Shown: positions 9,977 to 22,237 of the stretch, one piece after another
How positions within the stretch are numbered: the first letter of the stretch is position 1
Layout of the letters: every line of letters begins with the position of its first letter
NCBI GenBank assembly: GCA_037178625.1
Contig: CM074129.1
Location: 2,480,001-2,544,000, forward strand
Length of the DNA: 64,000 nucleotides
Direction: 5' to 3'
DNA from: Skeletonema tropicum
Taxonomy: Eukaryota; Bacillariophyta; Thalassiosirophyceae; Thalassiosirales; Thalassiosiraceae
Program-made: the position numbers and the translations under genes
The notes under the pieces: generated by a model
Told to the model about the DNA's origin: nothing
What the model saw: only the letters and a program-made list of their open reading frames with translations
Databases searched by the model: none

Positions 9977-11487
9977 ACGCTTGACTACACAAGCAATTCT
10001 TCGTCAACGATTGATAGACAAGCTACGGCTACGCATGACGCATCATCATCTCAACCGCCGCCAAGGCCTCAGAGACCGTTAACGGAGTACAACGTGAGTG
10101 TCATTCATTCTTCAATATTTACACTTGCTATCACTTATTCATGTATCCATCTAACACAGGTTTTACAAAGATTTTCTTCCGACTTGAACGTGAACTGCTC
10201 CTCCAAGGCAAGTCCGATAATAGAGACGCCTTGGAACAGAGTAAAGCAGAACAGAAAATTCTTAGTTCTGGCAAGGAGATTGAATCAACTGATGTCTCAG
10301 CTCATCGTCCACCTCAGTACAGGCACTTAATAATGCCAACAGATTGGATGGTAGTTGGTAGCTCTGCGTCACAAGTTACACCACCCGGGGCCAAACCGTT
10401 CGACAGAAGAGCTAGTGATAAGAGTAAGGAAACACGAGCAAAGTTCACCTTCTTAGAATTGACCAAGCTCATTTCAAGCAGGTGGAGAGAAGTGTGTCAG
10501 AATGATCCCAAAACAAAAGAATTTTGCAAGAAGATTGCTGATATTGAAGCGGCTAGGTACAGGGAGGAGCTAGAAGAGTACCGCGCAAAGTATGGTGTAG
10601 AATCCGCCAAAGGCAAGCAGCGAAAGAAGCGTAAAAGCCTCCCGCTATCAAAGTCGCAAAAGAAGACTAAGCATGTGATAGAAGAACGAGTCATTCCTAA
10701 ACTTCGTATTGAAGAAGACTCAGAGGAAGACATCAGACCCTCTCCTACTTCAGGCTTGGAAAGCAGTAGCCAAACAACGCTCCCTCCTGACTTCGTAAAC
10801 ATGTTGTATGTACGACAGCAAGAGCTACAAGCTCGACTGGAGCAAAGCCAGAGAAGGTTAGCAAGCCTACGGCTCGGTTCTTCGTTCACGATAAACACCT
10901 TTGAAGGCATTCCCAAGGACTTCACTCAAGCTCAGATGTTTCAGGGCGCCATCATAGCACCCAACCCTCCTTCAGATGATCGCTACGAGCAAGGAGGGCA
11001 AATGTTACAAGATGGATACAAAAACCTACAAATGCTGTCCGCGACGAGACAACATACAAGTCAGCCATTCGTTCGCCAGAACTCTGCATTTGACAGCAAA
11101 TATGACTTCTTGAATGATGATGATGGTGTCAACGATGATGAAAAGGTGAAAGAGTACTTGCGTGAGTTTGAACGCAATGTGTTCCAACAGCTATTGAAGA
11201 GCTCCACCTACGAAGATGCAAGTGGTTTCGGCGTAGGTGATAACTTGCATCTCCAGGAATGCCACAGGAAATGCATCGAAGAGTCACGATGCTGTCCTTC
11301 TGAGGTCTCAAAATTTTATTTTGAGAACAAGCAGTCTGAAGTAATGACTATTACAACAAGCAGTGAAACAAGAGAAGCAGTCGCTTCAAAGCTCAAGAAG
11401 TTGAGAAGCTTACAATCGTATGATTGGATTCAGTTTACTGAAAATGTTGAAATACAGGATGACGAAGATATAGAGTTTATAGATTGA
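9977..11487 (+). CDS. HMG-box DNA-binding protein with a spliced, split HMG box
   Basis: Exon 1 is open from after a stop at 9974-9976 to 10093; the start codon is unresolved and a further 5' exon is likely. The intron at 10094-10170 (GTGAGT...ACAAAG, 77 bp) joins RPLTEYN to IFFRLERELLLQ, restoring helix 1 of an HMG box. Using the earlier CACAG acceptor would break the frame. Helices 2 and 3 follow after an insertion of about 60 residues (FLELTKLISSRWREV ... YREELEEYRAKYG), then a Lys/Arg-rich nuclear-type segment. The remainder is Gln/Glu/Ser-rich with an acidic C-terminus. Such interrupted HMG boxes are, to my knowledge, common in diatoms. Probably a chromatin or transcription factor. Confidence 0.75.
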
Positions 11488-11779
11488 TGCGGTGTTTAGG
11501 AATATAATACACTTTATCATGGTTATTTATTCGAACCCACACTCACTCAATTCAACTACGTCAACAAACATGCTTACATTTGTAACATGAACATCGATGA
11601 TGTAACATGTAACACCAGGTGCAACGCTTTTCACGGTACATTATCTGGCACAATAAAAAACAAAATCACCCACTTTCCACTCAAAAATGAAAATGGCAAA
11701 ATAAATGCATCATATATAAGAAGTGTTGATAGCCATTAAATAGGACATCCATCAGGCAGCAGCCAATAAGTCACCAACA

Positions 11780-14700
11780 ATGCCGCTACCAACACTAAAA
11801 GAATGCCAATCAGCTCTATCAAATTGTCTATCCGGCTCATCGCCATCGGATGAATCTATCCAGACATGGCGTCAACTTGTTCAGCGATGTCTCTCGCATG
11901 GCACCAGCTATGACGATCATCTCTTGTCAACGTCATCTGCGGCGGACGTCAACTCAGAGGACTTAAGTAGCAGGTCAAAGGAAGCAGGTGGTATTTTGTC
12001 AGATAGTATTGAGTGGTATTTGAGACAGTGGTGGGGTCGACAGCAGCAAAATACCACTAGTGATGGTGGGAGTGATCATGATAATCACGTCTCGATGGAG
12101 TTACAAAAACAATTAAAGGACGACAAGGTAATTTGCGCTGTGGTTGAGTCGTTGTGGTTGGCAGGTTGTCTTCTTGATACAGAGGAAGATAATAGTACAA
12201 CACAAGTCAAGAAAGGGGAGGGATTGTCCAGTGATAAAGCGTCAAATGTGCCATATCAATGTTTAGTCAACATCATAAAAGACCTTACATCATCTAGAAA
12301 TTGGATGACAAATGGCAAAGATGGTGATGCTACAATGGAGAATGACGATAATTCTCAGCCACTCATTCCCATAGTGTCACTTCAAACAACACTCGAACTG
12401 TCTCTCCTCCAGTCGGCAAACTTACTCCCAAATCCTCCACCTACGACTGCCAAGGCCAAGGCAATGAAGGCCAGGGCTGCTGGGGGCAAAGCAGGAGCAG
12501 CTGCTTCGGCAGCCGCAGCTGATGATACTCCAGTGGATTTTGTACACAAAAAGTTGAAAAAGATGAATACCGACATGTACTACAGACAACATAAATTCAA
12601 TTTGTTAGCTGAGGAGAGTGAGGGGTATGCCAAGCTGCTCAGTTTTTTCATTGTGGGCATTAATGAAGTTGGTACCGGAGGAGAAGATGATGCTAGTAAA
12701 GACTTGATCTCCAAAGAAGCGAGGAAGTATGTTCGTGAGCTCATTGGGGCATTTGATCTGGATCCAAATCGCGTTCTAGATTTGGCATTGGATGCGTTGG
12801 AATGGGAATTAAATGAGATTATGACGTCGCAGCTAAGTAAGAAGTCTTCATCAAGTGAATGGGGATTTGATGCAATCAACACGGCCATGTCGAACGTGCA
12901 AAGTCCGAAAGCTGTCAACACTCTATTAACAATAATTCGTGAGTTGGATGGGAATTCAAACACGGGTAGGGCTATTGCCCACTTGCTGGGTTTCAAATAT
13001 CGATCATACCACAACCGAGCTGCAAAGATGGCTGCAGCGACAGCGGAAAAGGGAAAAGATGGAAAGGATACAACAGATAAGGCTGGAAAAGGAAACGACA
13101 AGACTGCTTCCACTCCTACTCGTACTTATCCACGATCCTTGTTCATTTCGACAGCTTTCTTGTCTGCGCATGGCTTGGTGGATCCGCATAACTTATTGCC
13201 TCACATGAATTCAACCTTGAATTTGATCGATACGTATAAAACTCATACAACAACTACCATCACTCGACTGAAGAAGTTGGGAGTAGTGTCACTGAATTCA
13301 TCAAAAGCAGAGAAGAAAAATGACAAAGATGATACGGCTGGGAATGAATCTGCTGACAGAGATGCGGCTTTCCAAAATGACCCAATAATTGGAGTATTCC
13401 GCGCCTTTTTGGCCATGGGAGACTGGGATACACCAGCCGCTTTCCTATCCCATGCCACTGTTCCCGAGTTTGATTCTGCAGTAAAAGAGAGTGACGGAGA
13501 TAAGATGTTCTCTGCGATGGAATTAGCAATGTTGGCAGCGTGTAGTCTCTCCGATAGCGTAGGCGCGGATGTCTGCGCTTGGGTTGCAAACATGATCAAG
13601 AATATATCCAGTGAGGATGGCAACAGTGGTACATCAACGTCAACACCGCGGGTGTCTATTCTTCCTCTATCGAACTCCCCTTTCACTCCAGAAACGTCTT
13701 TATCAGAAATCTCTTCTGTTCTTAGAGGTCCTCTGTCATCCCTCTCGGCAAGTGGTGCCATTCGCCTAGCGCAGCCATTGTACATCAAGTTATGTCGACT
13801 ATACAACAAGAAACTTGTTTTGGCCGAGCACGACGTCGAAGTTGACATGAAATGCATTGATGACAATACCATATCGGTCTTATCAACTTTCATGGTCCCG
13901 GCATTGTCTCTCTTTGCTTCGGACACACTCCTTCCAAAAGAACTTTGGTCGTTGCTGAAAAAGCTGCCCTATACACTCAGATATAACTTGTATTCTGCTT
14001 GGAGGAAACCTGGATTGGAGAAGGGCACCCTTCGAAGCATGCTCCCCAAAGATATCAAATCAGGAAAAATCCTCAAACCTCTTGCCAACATTGAATCGGA
14101 GATTGAAACTGGAATTGCAGCGCGCTATGTGCTGAAACGAATATCGAAAGAAAACATCAAAGACATGGGACGTCAACTTGCAAAGACTTCTCACAATAAT
14201 CCACTTGTTGTATTCACTGATATCCTTGCAAAAATCGAAAGTTACGACAATTTAATCCTCATGATGGTCGACACCTTTCAGTTTGCAACGGAACTAAGTT
14301 TGGACGTAATGGGATATTGCTTACTGCTAAGTCTTGGTGGAGGAGATGGGGGTGGACAGAGAAGAAGTGGAACCAAAATGGGTGGGTTGAATACAGAACA
14401 ATGGCTCGCTTCGCTTGAAACATTCACTGGAGCATTCTACAAGAAATTTCCTGACGTCGAACTACGTGGCATCTTGGTTTACCTCACTTCACGCTTCAGA
14501 GATGGTGAATCGTCTGAGCTAGGCGTACTGCGAAGCTTGATCAAAACCGCAGGAGGCTATGGATTTGTTGATTATGACTCAACTGCATCCCTTTCTGATC
14601 TTCAACTAGATGGTCGTTGTGGCTCAAGACTTCTCAAACGTGAAACCTCGTCCTTTGGAGTTGTCGACAATATCAATCGCAAGGCCTCTCAACATCTTCG

Positions 14701-16848
14701 GGCAGTCTTGCAGGGAGGTGATTTGGGTGTAATGATGATTCTTCTGCTTTCTCAGATGCGCTTGAAAATATTGTACACTAAAGCTGGATCAGATGCAGAA
14801 CACGTGAAAGTCATTGGTAATACATATGATGACTGTGAGGCTATACTGTGCCTTCTTTTGGAATTCTTGTCAGACTCGTCGGATGACCAAGCTTCCGGTT
14901 CGAGTACAAAGGAAAAGTTTGCTGTGTCTATGCCTTCTTTGGAAGATTTACATTCAAAATATGGTCTTGACGCAGCTGTGGCGTGGATGTTGTGCAGACC
15001 ACTCATACGCAAATCAATGTTTTTCAAGGACGACGACAAGCTTGCGGGCAATGCGCCACAAAATAGCATTCCTAGTTTTCTCAAACGGTTTGCGGCTTCG
15101 CCTGAAATGACATCATCGTGTGAGAAGCTTCTTCCACAAGGTGCCTGGAAGAATTTGACGCAAACTTTGTTCCAGGCATTTTATTCATTGTCAATCTATG
15201 ATATCTTATGCCCCGAAGAACGTTACAATATTGAAATTGGGCGCTTGAAGAAAGAAGTGGAGCGGCTAACAATCCTTCAAAAGGGAGGCGAAGCTGCAAG
15301 AGGCCAGATGTCTGCGCTAGCTGCTGCAGCTGCGGCGGCAGGAGCCACTGCAAATGAAGTACGTCAGGCAACAACATTTACAATGGTTCATAGAGAGGAA
15401 TTAGACAGACTAAAGCGCAACGTAGACCAGCTGAACAACGATTTTCAACGTCAACAAAAGCGTTGCAAGTTTGTGACATCGATGTTAGAGAGTAAGAGAG
15501 AGGATTTGATTCCTGCTGGAGAAAACGATGGAACATTTGCTTCTGCATTCATGACATTTTGCGTGTACCCTCGCTGCTTCCTGTCTCCAGAAGACTCGTT
15601 GTTTTGTGCTCAATTTATAAAGGTGCTTCACAGCATGAAACTTCAAGGATTTTCGACCATCGAACTAATTGACAATATTGTTAATGCTGCAACTGGCAGT
15701 CTGTACTGTATGACTGAGGATGAAGCAGGTAAGTTTCTACATCATTTATCTTTAGCTAGGATTGTCTCTTTGTATTTTCTCACTTCATGTTGCTTCATCA
15801 GGTAATTTGGCTATCTTCTTGAATGAGATTTGGAAGTCTGTGAACTCTTGGAGATACAACAATGATGCTTTCTCGTCAGAACTCAAAGGCTCGGTGGGTA
15901 CAGACTTCTTGTTTACTAGCGTTATTGTCTTTTGCTGGCCATCTGATCTCACAAATTTCATGTCTTTTGCTTCAGCCTGGCTCTAAATTGTCGAAAGCAT
16001 ATGCCGAGGCAAACAACATTGGAGACCACTCTGTTACAGATGGGATTACTCACGACGACTTCAAGGCTATTTACACTCAATGGCACACTAAAATCGGAGT
16101 TTCTTCTATTGGTTGCTTAGCGTCTTCGGAGTACATGCACACTCGTGCCGCCCTCATCGTTTTGAGCCGAATAGTACTCGTTTATCCTACTCAGCCCAAA
16201 GTCGGCGATAAAATACTCAAATCGCTGTCATCCTTGCAGAGTGAAGATAACCCAAGACCTGACATCCGCGCAACAGCACAGGGTTACCATTCTCAACTTA
16301 CCAAGGCACGTGACGAGGGAATGTGGAAAGAAGAGAACATCGCAGTAACCAGAGCACGGCAAGAGAAAGAAAAGGCCAAGGCAGAAGAACGGAAGAAGAA
16401 TTTGGCACTGCAGCATGAAAACATGAAGAAGGAAACTGAAGCTATCACGAGAGAAATCGGCGACGGGGACAGGTATGGACGTGATAGGAGGGATGATCGA
16501 GGTAGACCAGATGATCGCGGTAGAGCTTGGGGTGCTGATCCACGGGCACACCAGCAACGTGGTCCACCAATGAATGTTGGTGCTCCTGTATTCACGCCTA
16601 AGGTAGGCGCGCAGAGAGAACTTGGCTTTGCCGACAGGAGGGAACTTGATCGTAGGGGAGGACATGAGCGTGATGTGTATGTTCCTCCAAATAGACGCGA
16701 TGGAGCTGTCGCTCGCAGGCAAGAAGATGGTAGAGGCGAAAGAAGAAAGCGAAGTCGTTCACCCGAACGTGGCGATGACTCGGAACACCAACAATCAAAA
16801 CGCAGCAGAGGAGAGTGGGCACCTCCCCGCCGAAGTGCTAGGCGTTAG
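11780..16848 (+). CDS. THOC2: THO complex subunit 2 (THOC2), three exons
   Basis: Exons are 11780-15728, 15802-15893 and 15976-16848. The introns of 73 and 82 bp (GTAAGT...TCATCAG; GTGGGT...CTTCAG) give 1637 aa in frame throughout. THOC2 signatures occur in order: LDPNRVLDLALDALE near residue 328, RLAQPLYIKLCRLY, LPYTLRYNLYSAWR near 733, NPLVVFTDILAKIESYDNLI near 810, then WLASLETFTGAFYKKFP and LHSKYGLDAAVAWMLCRP. A coiled-coil precedes an Arg/Asp/Glu-rich basic tail from about 1509. THOC2 is the scaffold of THO/TREX, linking transcription elongation to mRNA export in the nucleus. The second exon encodes a conserved FLNEIWKSVNSWRYNNDAF stretch, which supports the splice model. Confidence 0.92.
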
Positions 16849-17298
16849 GGGGCAAGAAGTCTTTCATAAGCATGCGTTAATACATATTTGACTGAATAAA
16901 TCTAAGTAACCTCCCCCTTGCACATGCTCTAGAGAGAGATAAAGTCCAATACTTCCCTTAGCTTCCACTCATATCTTCTTGCTTATCTGCTCTCAACTGG
17001 CTACTGGCACTGGCAATATACTGGTCCATCATCAGAGCAGAGAGAAGATACTCATCTCATCTGTTGAGAATCCTATCCTAAGAAGGAACCAGTACATATT
17101 CTAACGGTAGGAATTACCGTTCAAGTTCCACAACTCCCCAAAAAGTTTGGCAATCGCATCGATATGTAATGGATCATGATGTACACCGTAGCTCTCGTCG
17201 AATCAGGTAATGCACATCTGCTGATAGCTCGCACGCGACACTGAACTCCTGCCCACGATCGTTCGTAGCGTCTTTCACAAAGAAAAATCAAGAACATC
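16849..17298. other. Intergenic stretch, no supported gene
   Basis: 3' flank of THOC2 and probable promoter of the gene at 17299. Short antisense ORFs here show no domain. Confidence 0.4.
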
Positions 17299-17973
17299 AT
17301 GTTGAAATTTGTAATTATATCGTCACTTGCTCTCCCTTCATCCATACAAGCTTTCATGTGGACATGGACCTCTGGCTCGGCCTCCTGCGCTGGTGATCCT
17401 TTCCGAAACGTCGCTCTATCTATAATATGTGCACGAGGTCACTACACGCGGCAGGATCCTACACAATGTGAAGTGGGTGATACAGCATACGCAAAGGGGT
17501 CTCTTCTTGCGACAATGCCCTTTTCAAATGGTCAAGTGATAGTGACACCGAGTGTTGCTGGTGTAGATATTATCTGGGACAAAAGAACGTATGGACATTT
17601 ATCAGATTGGCTGCATCCACTTGGTGATCATAGATTAGGAGAGGCTGGATTTTACACAATAAGCTATGCAATGCCCTTGCCGACAGAAGAAGGTAGTTGG
17701 CCTGGTGAAAGTTGGATATTAAACAATTTTGTCACTGGGCATATTACGGTAAAGAATAATGGTGAATGCAATACAAAATATGATGAGGAAGTAGACGACG
17801 GGTGGTATCCATTGTACAGCTACGCCATGCTTGGATTGATAACATGTTTAGCAATCGCAAGAGGTCTTTTTGTTAAGAGAAGGAAATGCAATTGTGATAA
17901 TGATGTTGATGTTAGCAGTCCTGCTACCTATTTTGAAATGGCTGGTCAACACAGCCAAGAAGAAGTTGTGTGA
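17299..17973 (+). CDS. Small type I membrane protein with Cys-containing ectodomain, unknown family
   Basis: A 224-aa ORF. Residues 1-18 form a signal peptide (MLKFVIISSLALPSSIQA). The ectodomain of about 150 residues contains several Cys and a Trp-rich start (FMWTWTSGSASC). One membrane helix lies at about 172-190, followed by a basic stop-transfer KRRKC and a short acidic tail. The topology suggests a cell-surface or secretory-pathway protein. I do not recognise the fold. Confidence 0.65.
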   Translation: MLKFVIISSLALPSSIQAFMWTWTSGSASCAGDPFRNVALSIICARGHYTRQDPTQCEVGDTAYAKGSLLATMPFSNGQVIVTPSVAGVDIIWDKRTYGHLSDWLHPLGDHRLGEAGFYTISYAMPLPTEEGSWPGESWILNNFVTGHITVKNNGECNTKYDEEVDDGWYPLYSYAMLGLITCLAIARGLFVKRRKCNCDNDVDVSSPATYFEMAGQHSQEEVV

Positions 17974-18478
17974 TCGAATCTATTTGGAAGGTATTGCATC
18001 TAAGCCAGTGCAAGATAGTAAGTGTACATATCTTGAACTGGACACAAGATAGGACCCCAATGATGCATATAAGCTTATAAAAAGGTTAGAACATCGTTTG
18101 CACTATGTTGTCTGTATTTCAGCCAAGTCATCATCACTGCTCTTCATTGCAATACTACTACATGCTTACTTATGATCCACTCTTATCTTGTGATGTTTTG
18201 TTCGCCCTCCTCACACTCGGTAGACCGTCGTGTGTCACATCCTAAGTATATACCTACCATACCTGTCACAACTCTCATGTCGCCTCGATCGCCTGTCGCA
18301 TCTCCAAATTCAAACTCATACAATGACGATGACATGCAATCATACCATATTTATCACATGCACCAACCTGACATGACAGCACCAACTCGTGTAGATGCTA
18401 CATACATGACAGCCTTCAGTAATAACAAGCCTTATAATATCTTTCATTTCTCATCATCTCCTGTACCCATCATTCACC

Positions 18479-20062
18479 ATGAGCATCACCGACGACGTAG
18501 CCAAGTCAAGTGGAATGCAGAAAACAGCAGCTCCGCCAATCGACTTGCTAACTTGTGAGCCGGATGAGTTAGCACGTTGGTTAAATGCCCATCGTTTTCG
18601 CAACAACGCCATGGATGTCGCCTCATTTTTGTTGACGTGTACCGCCGCACTGCCGAATGCCGAAGAGATTTCGGCGCACTTGATGGGCGGTGGTGGAGAG
18701 GGGGCAGCACATGATGATGCATCAGCAGATAACGGAAAAGCAGAGATGAAACAGGATCAATCGAAAGAAGAAAAAACAACTACAAATAACGACGATGCAA
18801 CAATATCAGCTGACAACGATTTGGGAGACGCTATCGCGTCGTTCTCATCTCTGGAAGTCTCATGTATCAATCCAAGGGGCAAATTTCTCCTGTCTTTACA
18901 CAACAACGGCATGATGCTCCAGAACCCCAAGAAGGACGAGGAACAAATTACCATCTCAAAAGAGGTAATTGAACATGCAGTTTGGTTCCGCAAGCCAGAG
19001 GATTACAAGAGTCTGAAGCAATTGAAAGAGGGATCAAAGAAACCTATCCCTGGTCATATGATTTTGATGTGTCTCGAGGATGGGATCACGTTTCGCAAGA
19101 AGTCATTGAAACAAATTTGTTTCCAGCTTCCGTCATATGCAGCTCCTTCTGTGGAGACTGACGAAGATATCAATCAAGAGGACTGGCACATTGCATTGAA
19201 TTCAGCCTTGATGCCTGCGAATAAAAAGATTACTTGTGTGAGAGCAATAATGGACACCCAAGCTTGCAAAACTAAGAAAGCAGGTTACATGTTTCAAGCA
19301 GGAGAAGGAGCATCGGGTAATACCTCCACTACCACAGCAGGAATGCCTTTCGTTGGATGCAATCGTGGCTTTAACAATGGAGCTCTGTTCCCTCTTCAAG
19401 AAGGTCTCCTATTCTTCAAGCCTCCTTTATTCGTCCCACGATCAAATCTTGTTTCCATTTCTTGTGGACGTGGATCAGGCCAATCCAGATTTGTGGACAT
19501 GGTGGTGCAGTTGGATGATGATGATGATGACGAGTCAACACTTGAATTTACAAACATTGAACGTGACGAATTGCAAGGATTGAATGGATACATTCACAAT
19601 GTGCTCATCCCTGCCATGAAGAAAGATGCAGCTGAGGGATCGGACAACGATGGAGAAGAGGAGGACGGGGACGAGGATGACGATGTTGCAATGGCCGAGG
19701 TAGTCAATTCTTTCGATGAAGATAGCGACAGTGGCAAAAGTAGTGGGGAAGTCAAAAGGAAGTCATCGAGAGCTGCCTCCAAATCGGCAAGAGAAGCGAC
19801 TCGTGCTCATTTTTCTGGTCAGAATAGTGACGATGACGAAGATGACGAGGATAGTGATGTTGATCCTTTCAACAAGGAAGGAGATGATAGCGATGGATCG
19901 GATGGAAGTGATTCAGATTTGAGTGATTCAGAAGTAGTGAACGATGATGATGAAGACGAGTCAGGAGAGGAGGAGCGGAACGATGATTCGGAAGATGACG
20001 ACTGTAGTTTTGAAGTAGAAAGAAGCAGCAAAAAAGCAAAGTTGATTGATCGAGAAGATTAG
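18479..20062 (+). CDS. Rtt106/SSRP1-type histone chaperone with acidic tail (copy 1, intact)
   Basis: Single-exon 527-aa protein starting at the ATG 18479-18481. Residues about 120-230 form a first PH-like domain. Residues about 293-382 form a second, with GALFPLQEGLLFFKPPLF, SISCGRGSG and TLEFTNIERDELQGL, typical of the Rtt106-like domain. Residues 383-527 are very rich in Asp/Glu/Ser with a Lys-rich patch (VKRKSSRAASKSAR) inside. There is no POB3 N-terminal domain, so Rtt106-like is the better name than full SSRP1. Such proteins bind H3-H4 or H2A-H2B in nucleosome assembly. It converges with secreted-protein gene A. All other copies in the array are damaged. Confidence 0.85.
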   Translation: MSITDDVAKSSGMQKTAAPPIDLLTCEPDELARWLNAHRFRNNAMDVASFLLTCTAALPNAEEISAHLMGGGGEGAAHDDASADNGKAEMKQDQSKEEKTTTNNDDATISADNDLGDAIASFSSLEVSCINPRGKFLLSLHNNGMMLQNPKKDEEQITISKEVIEHAVWFRKPEDYKSLKQLKEGSKKPIPGHMILMCLEDGITFRKKSLKQICFQLPSYAAPSVETDEDINQEDWHIALNSALMPANKKITCVRAIMDTQACKTKKAGYMFQAGEGASGNTSTTTAGMPFVGCNRGFNNGALFPLQEGLLFFKPPLFVPRSNLVSISCGRGSGQSRFVDMVVQLDDDDDDESTLEFTNIERDELQGLNGYIHNVLIPAMKKDAAEGSDNDGEEEDGDEDDDVAMAEVVNSFDEDSDSGKSSGEVKRKSSRAASKSAREATRAHFSGQNSDDDEDDEDSDVDPFNKEGDDSDGSDGSDSDLSDSEVVNDDDEDESGEEERNDDSEDDDCSFEVERSSKKAKLIDRED

Positions 20063-20374
20063 CAACAAGCAATGGACATGTTATATTTTTGGAGTGGGCG
20101 AGACAGAGGGCATTATTTTATTTCGCAAACTAGTCATCAGGCAATCAGCATATTCCTATCAGTCAAATCAAGCAGTCAGTCAAATCAATCAGTCAAATCA
20201 ATCATAATTTCTTCCTTTTTCGTAAAACCGCCGGCAGTACAGCAGATAAAAGGGCAAGGTTCAACAGAAGCATCAAAACAAGCAAGCAAGCATCGATCAG
20301 GCAAACAACGGAGCAGCTATAGAGTGAAATTATGACCTGCCGACAGAGTATCAGATCGTCTTCATGCCGCAATT

Positions 20375-20966
20375 CTAATAGGAGCGATATTTTCGACAAT
20401 ATCCCCACCAAAGACCGTTTCTATAGTTGTACCCGTAATAGCGGCAGTACTGACGTCGAGGGCAGTTCCAGTGATAATAACAGAAACGTCTTTGATCTGA
20501 TTGAGCAGTAAGATGATTAGTTAGTTGGTCAGTCAAGCTATGTATGTTGAAAAATATTGAGTAATCAACTTACGTTTGCGGCTGCGGCCTGTGAATGCGG
20601 TGGAACAAAGTGTTATAAAAGTTAGAGTTAACTAGTGAATATACTATTCATTCAATTGGTATTTAGATAAACTCACCCTTTTTTCCGTAACCCCAGCTAT
20701 AACTCCAGGTGTTACCACCCTTTTTGAGTTCTCTGGAGGATGGAATCTCGTTCTCTTCCACACTGTCCATGCTTTCGAGATCTTGTACGACGGCATCATT
20801 GCTGTTCAGATCTTGAGCTTGATTGAAATGAGAAGCAGCAGGAAATGTAAGAGAGGCGCAGATGAATGTGAAAGAATTTGTGAACGCATACCCATAGCCA
20901 TAGACACAACTCACTCGTCGCCGATACAACCCCAATGAGTAATAGAATGAGGAGAGTTAGTTTCAT
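20375..20966 (-). CDS. Secreted four-Cys module family protein A
   Basis: My splice model has exons 20966-20915, 20817-20677, 20588-20574 and 20496-20375, with GTGAGT/GTAAGT donors, all introns in phase 1 and 109 aa. Exon 1 encodes a signal peptide (MKLTLLILLLIGVVSA). Exon 2 encodes an acidic leader (QDLNSNDAVVQDLESMDSV) ending PSSREL, like the other family members. The 15-nt exon 3 encodes basic residues, and the last exon encodes a Tyr/Arg/Trp-rich Cys domain (FCYYHWNCPRRQYC...GYC) ending YCRKYRSY. It was recognised by alignment with loci B, C and D; transcripts would be needed for proof. It is the 3' neighbour of the intact histone chaperone, convergent with it. Confidence 0.65.
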
Positions 20967-21666
20967 TAGCGTGTTGATATGATCAGTGTTAGTTTGAGGT
21001 AATGTTATTCAAATCAGATGTATTTCAAGTTGTCTTCTTTTCATTCTTACGTTTATGAGATAGACTACGGTGTATCTGTTATGCAAGGAAGTTCAGGTTC
21101 AGTTCTCGTTCAACCACGTTCAATCCCACGTTTTTGTCGATGGGTGAAAGAACGGCTTCTCACAGTTGATCATCATTTGGCAAATGCTGGCGATCAATTG
21201 AAGGCCATACGAAGTTAGTAGTCGTTTGCTTTCATCAAGGGTAGGGAACATGAAAGCAGGATACCTGCTTGAGAAAGAGAAGGCCGTACCAAAATAATCT
21301 ATCTACATACTCCTATTTCTCTATGTACAGGGTGGATCCCACGAACATCTCCCGGGGAGAACATATGATGATTAATATTTGGGGGGTGAGTTAATGTTTT
21401 AGCTATTGATCACCCGAAGAGATGATTTGAAGGGAGATAAATTTTCAGGAGGACTGGAGACTTGTTGGGGGGACAGTTCATGGGATTCATGTACGTACCT
21501 ATGTACCTGTTCCTACCTATGTGTGTCAAGTTCGTGCAGCGCGTGAAAGCAATACTTTTACATACTTAGGAGAGTCTTATGGTCATAAAAAAATGCGGCA
21601 GCTTATTGCCACGGACCACGGACGCAGGCAGCCGCTCCCAATCTAATGTCCTTCTAATGTCCTCCA
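20967..21666. repeat. Array spacer, recurrent between units
   Basis: About 500 bp upstream of locus A recur with small changes upstream of loci B (about 24650-25130), C (27340-27640 plus 28470-28620) and D (31250-31540). They share the tttttgtcgatgggtgaaag and cccacgaac sequences. No ORF is convincing. This is the presumed promoter of each secreted gene plus array spacer. Confidence 0.7.
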
Positions 21667-22140
21667 ATGTCGCATGTCGCCTCGATTTGTAGCCTTGCAC
21701 CTATGCACTGCCGAATACAGAAGAGATTGCGGCGCTCCCGATGGGTGGTGGCGAAGCGAGAGAGCAAAGATGATAATGGAACAGCTCAATTGAAACAGAA
21801 GGAATCAAAAGAAGAAGCAACCACTGCAACTAACAGCGATGCAACATCCACTATCCACTAACAACGATTTGGGAGAGACCGTCGCTTCGTTGACCGTCGC
21901 TTCGTTCTCGTCACCGGAAGCCTCATGTTCATGTATCAATCCTCTACACATACAACGGCATCATGCTACAAAACCCCAAGAAGGCCGACGAACACAACAT
22001 GATCATCTCAAAAACAGAAATTGATCATTCAGTTTGGTTCAGCAAGCCGGATAAGATTGCTGGTCTAAATGGTGAGGATTCGAGGATAGTGATGTTGATC
22101 CTTTTAACGAGGAAAAGAACATGATAGCGAGCGTCATATT
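21667..22140 (+). pseudogene. Rtt106-like remnant with internal deletion (unit 2)
   Basis: Degenerate sequence similar to the chaperone 5' region (LPNAEEIS-like, then DLGETVAS..SSPEASC) is joined directly to its 3' acidic part (EDSDVDPFNEE equivalent at about 22080). Both PH domains are missing and frames change several times. Similar deletion derivatives sit at 25250-25690 and 29400-29860. Confidence 0.7.
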
Positions 22141-22237
22141 AGGAATCACCATCACATGCACCAACCTGCCATGACAGCACCAACTCGTGTAAATGCTACA
22201 TGACAGCCTTCAGTAATACCAAGACTAAAAAAAAATA

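Noticed and set aside
18479..20062. Naming the chaperone SSRP1
   Set aside because: SSRP1/POB3 has an N-terminal POB3 domain and often an HMG box; neither is present. The tandem PH-like core plus acidic tail fits Rtt106-like better.
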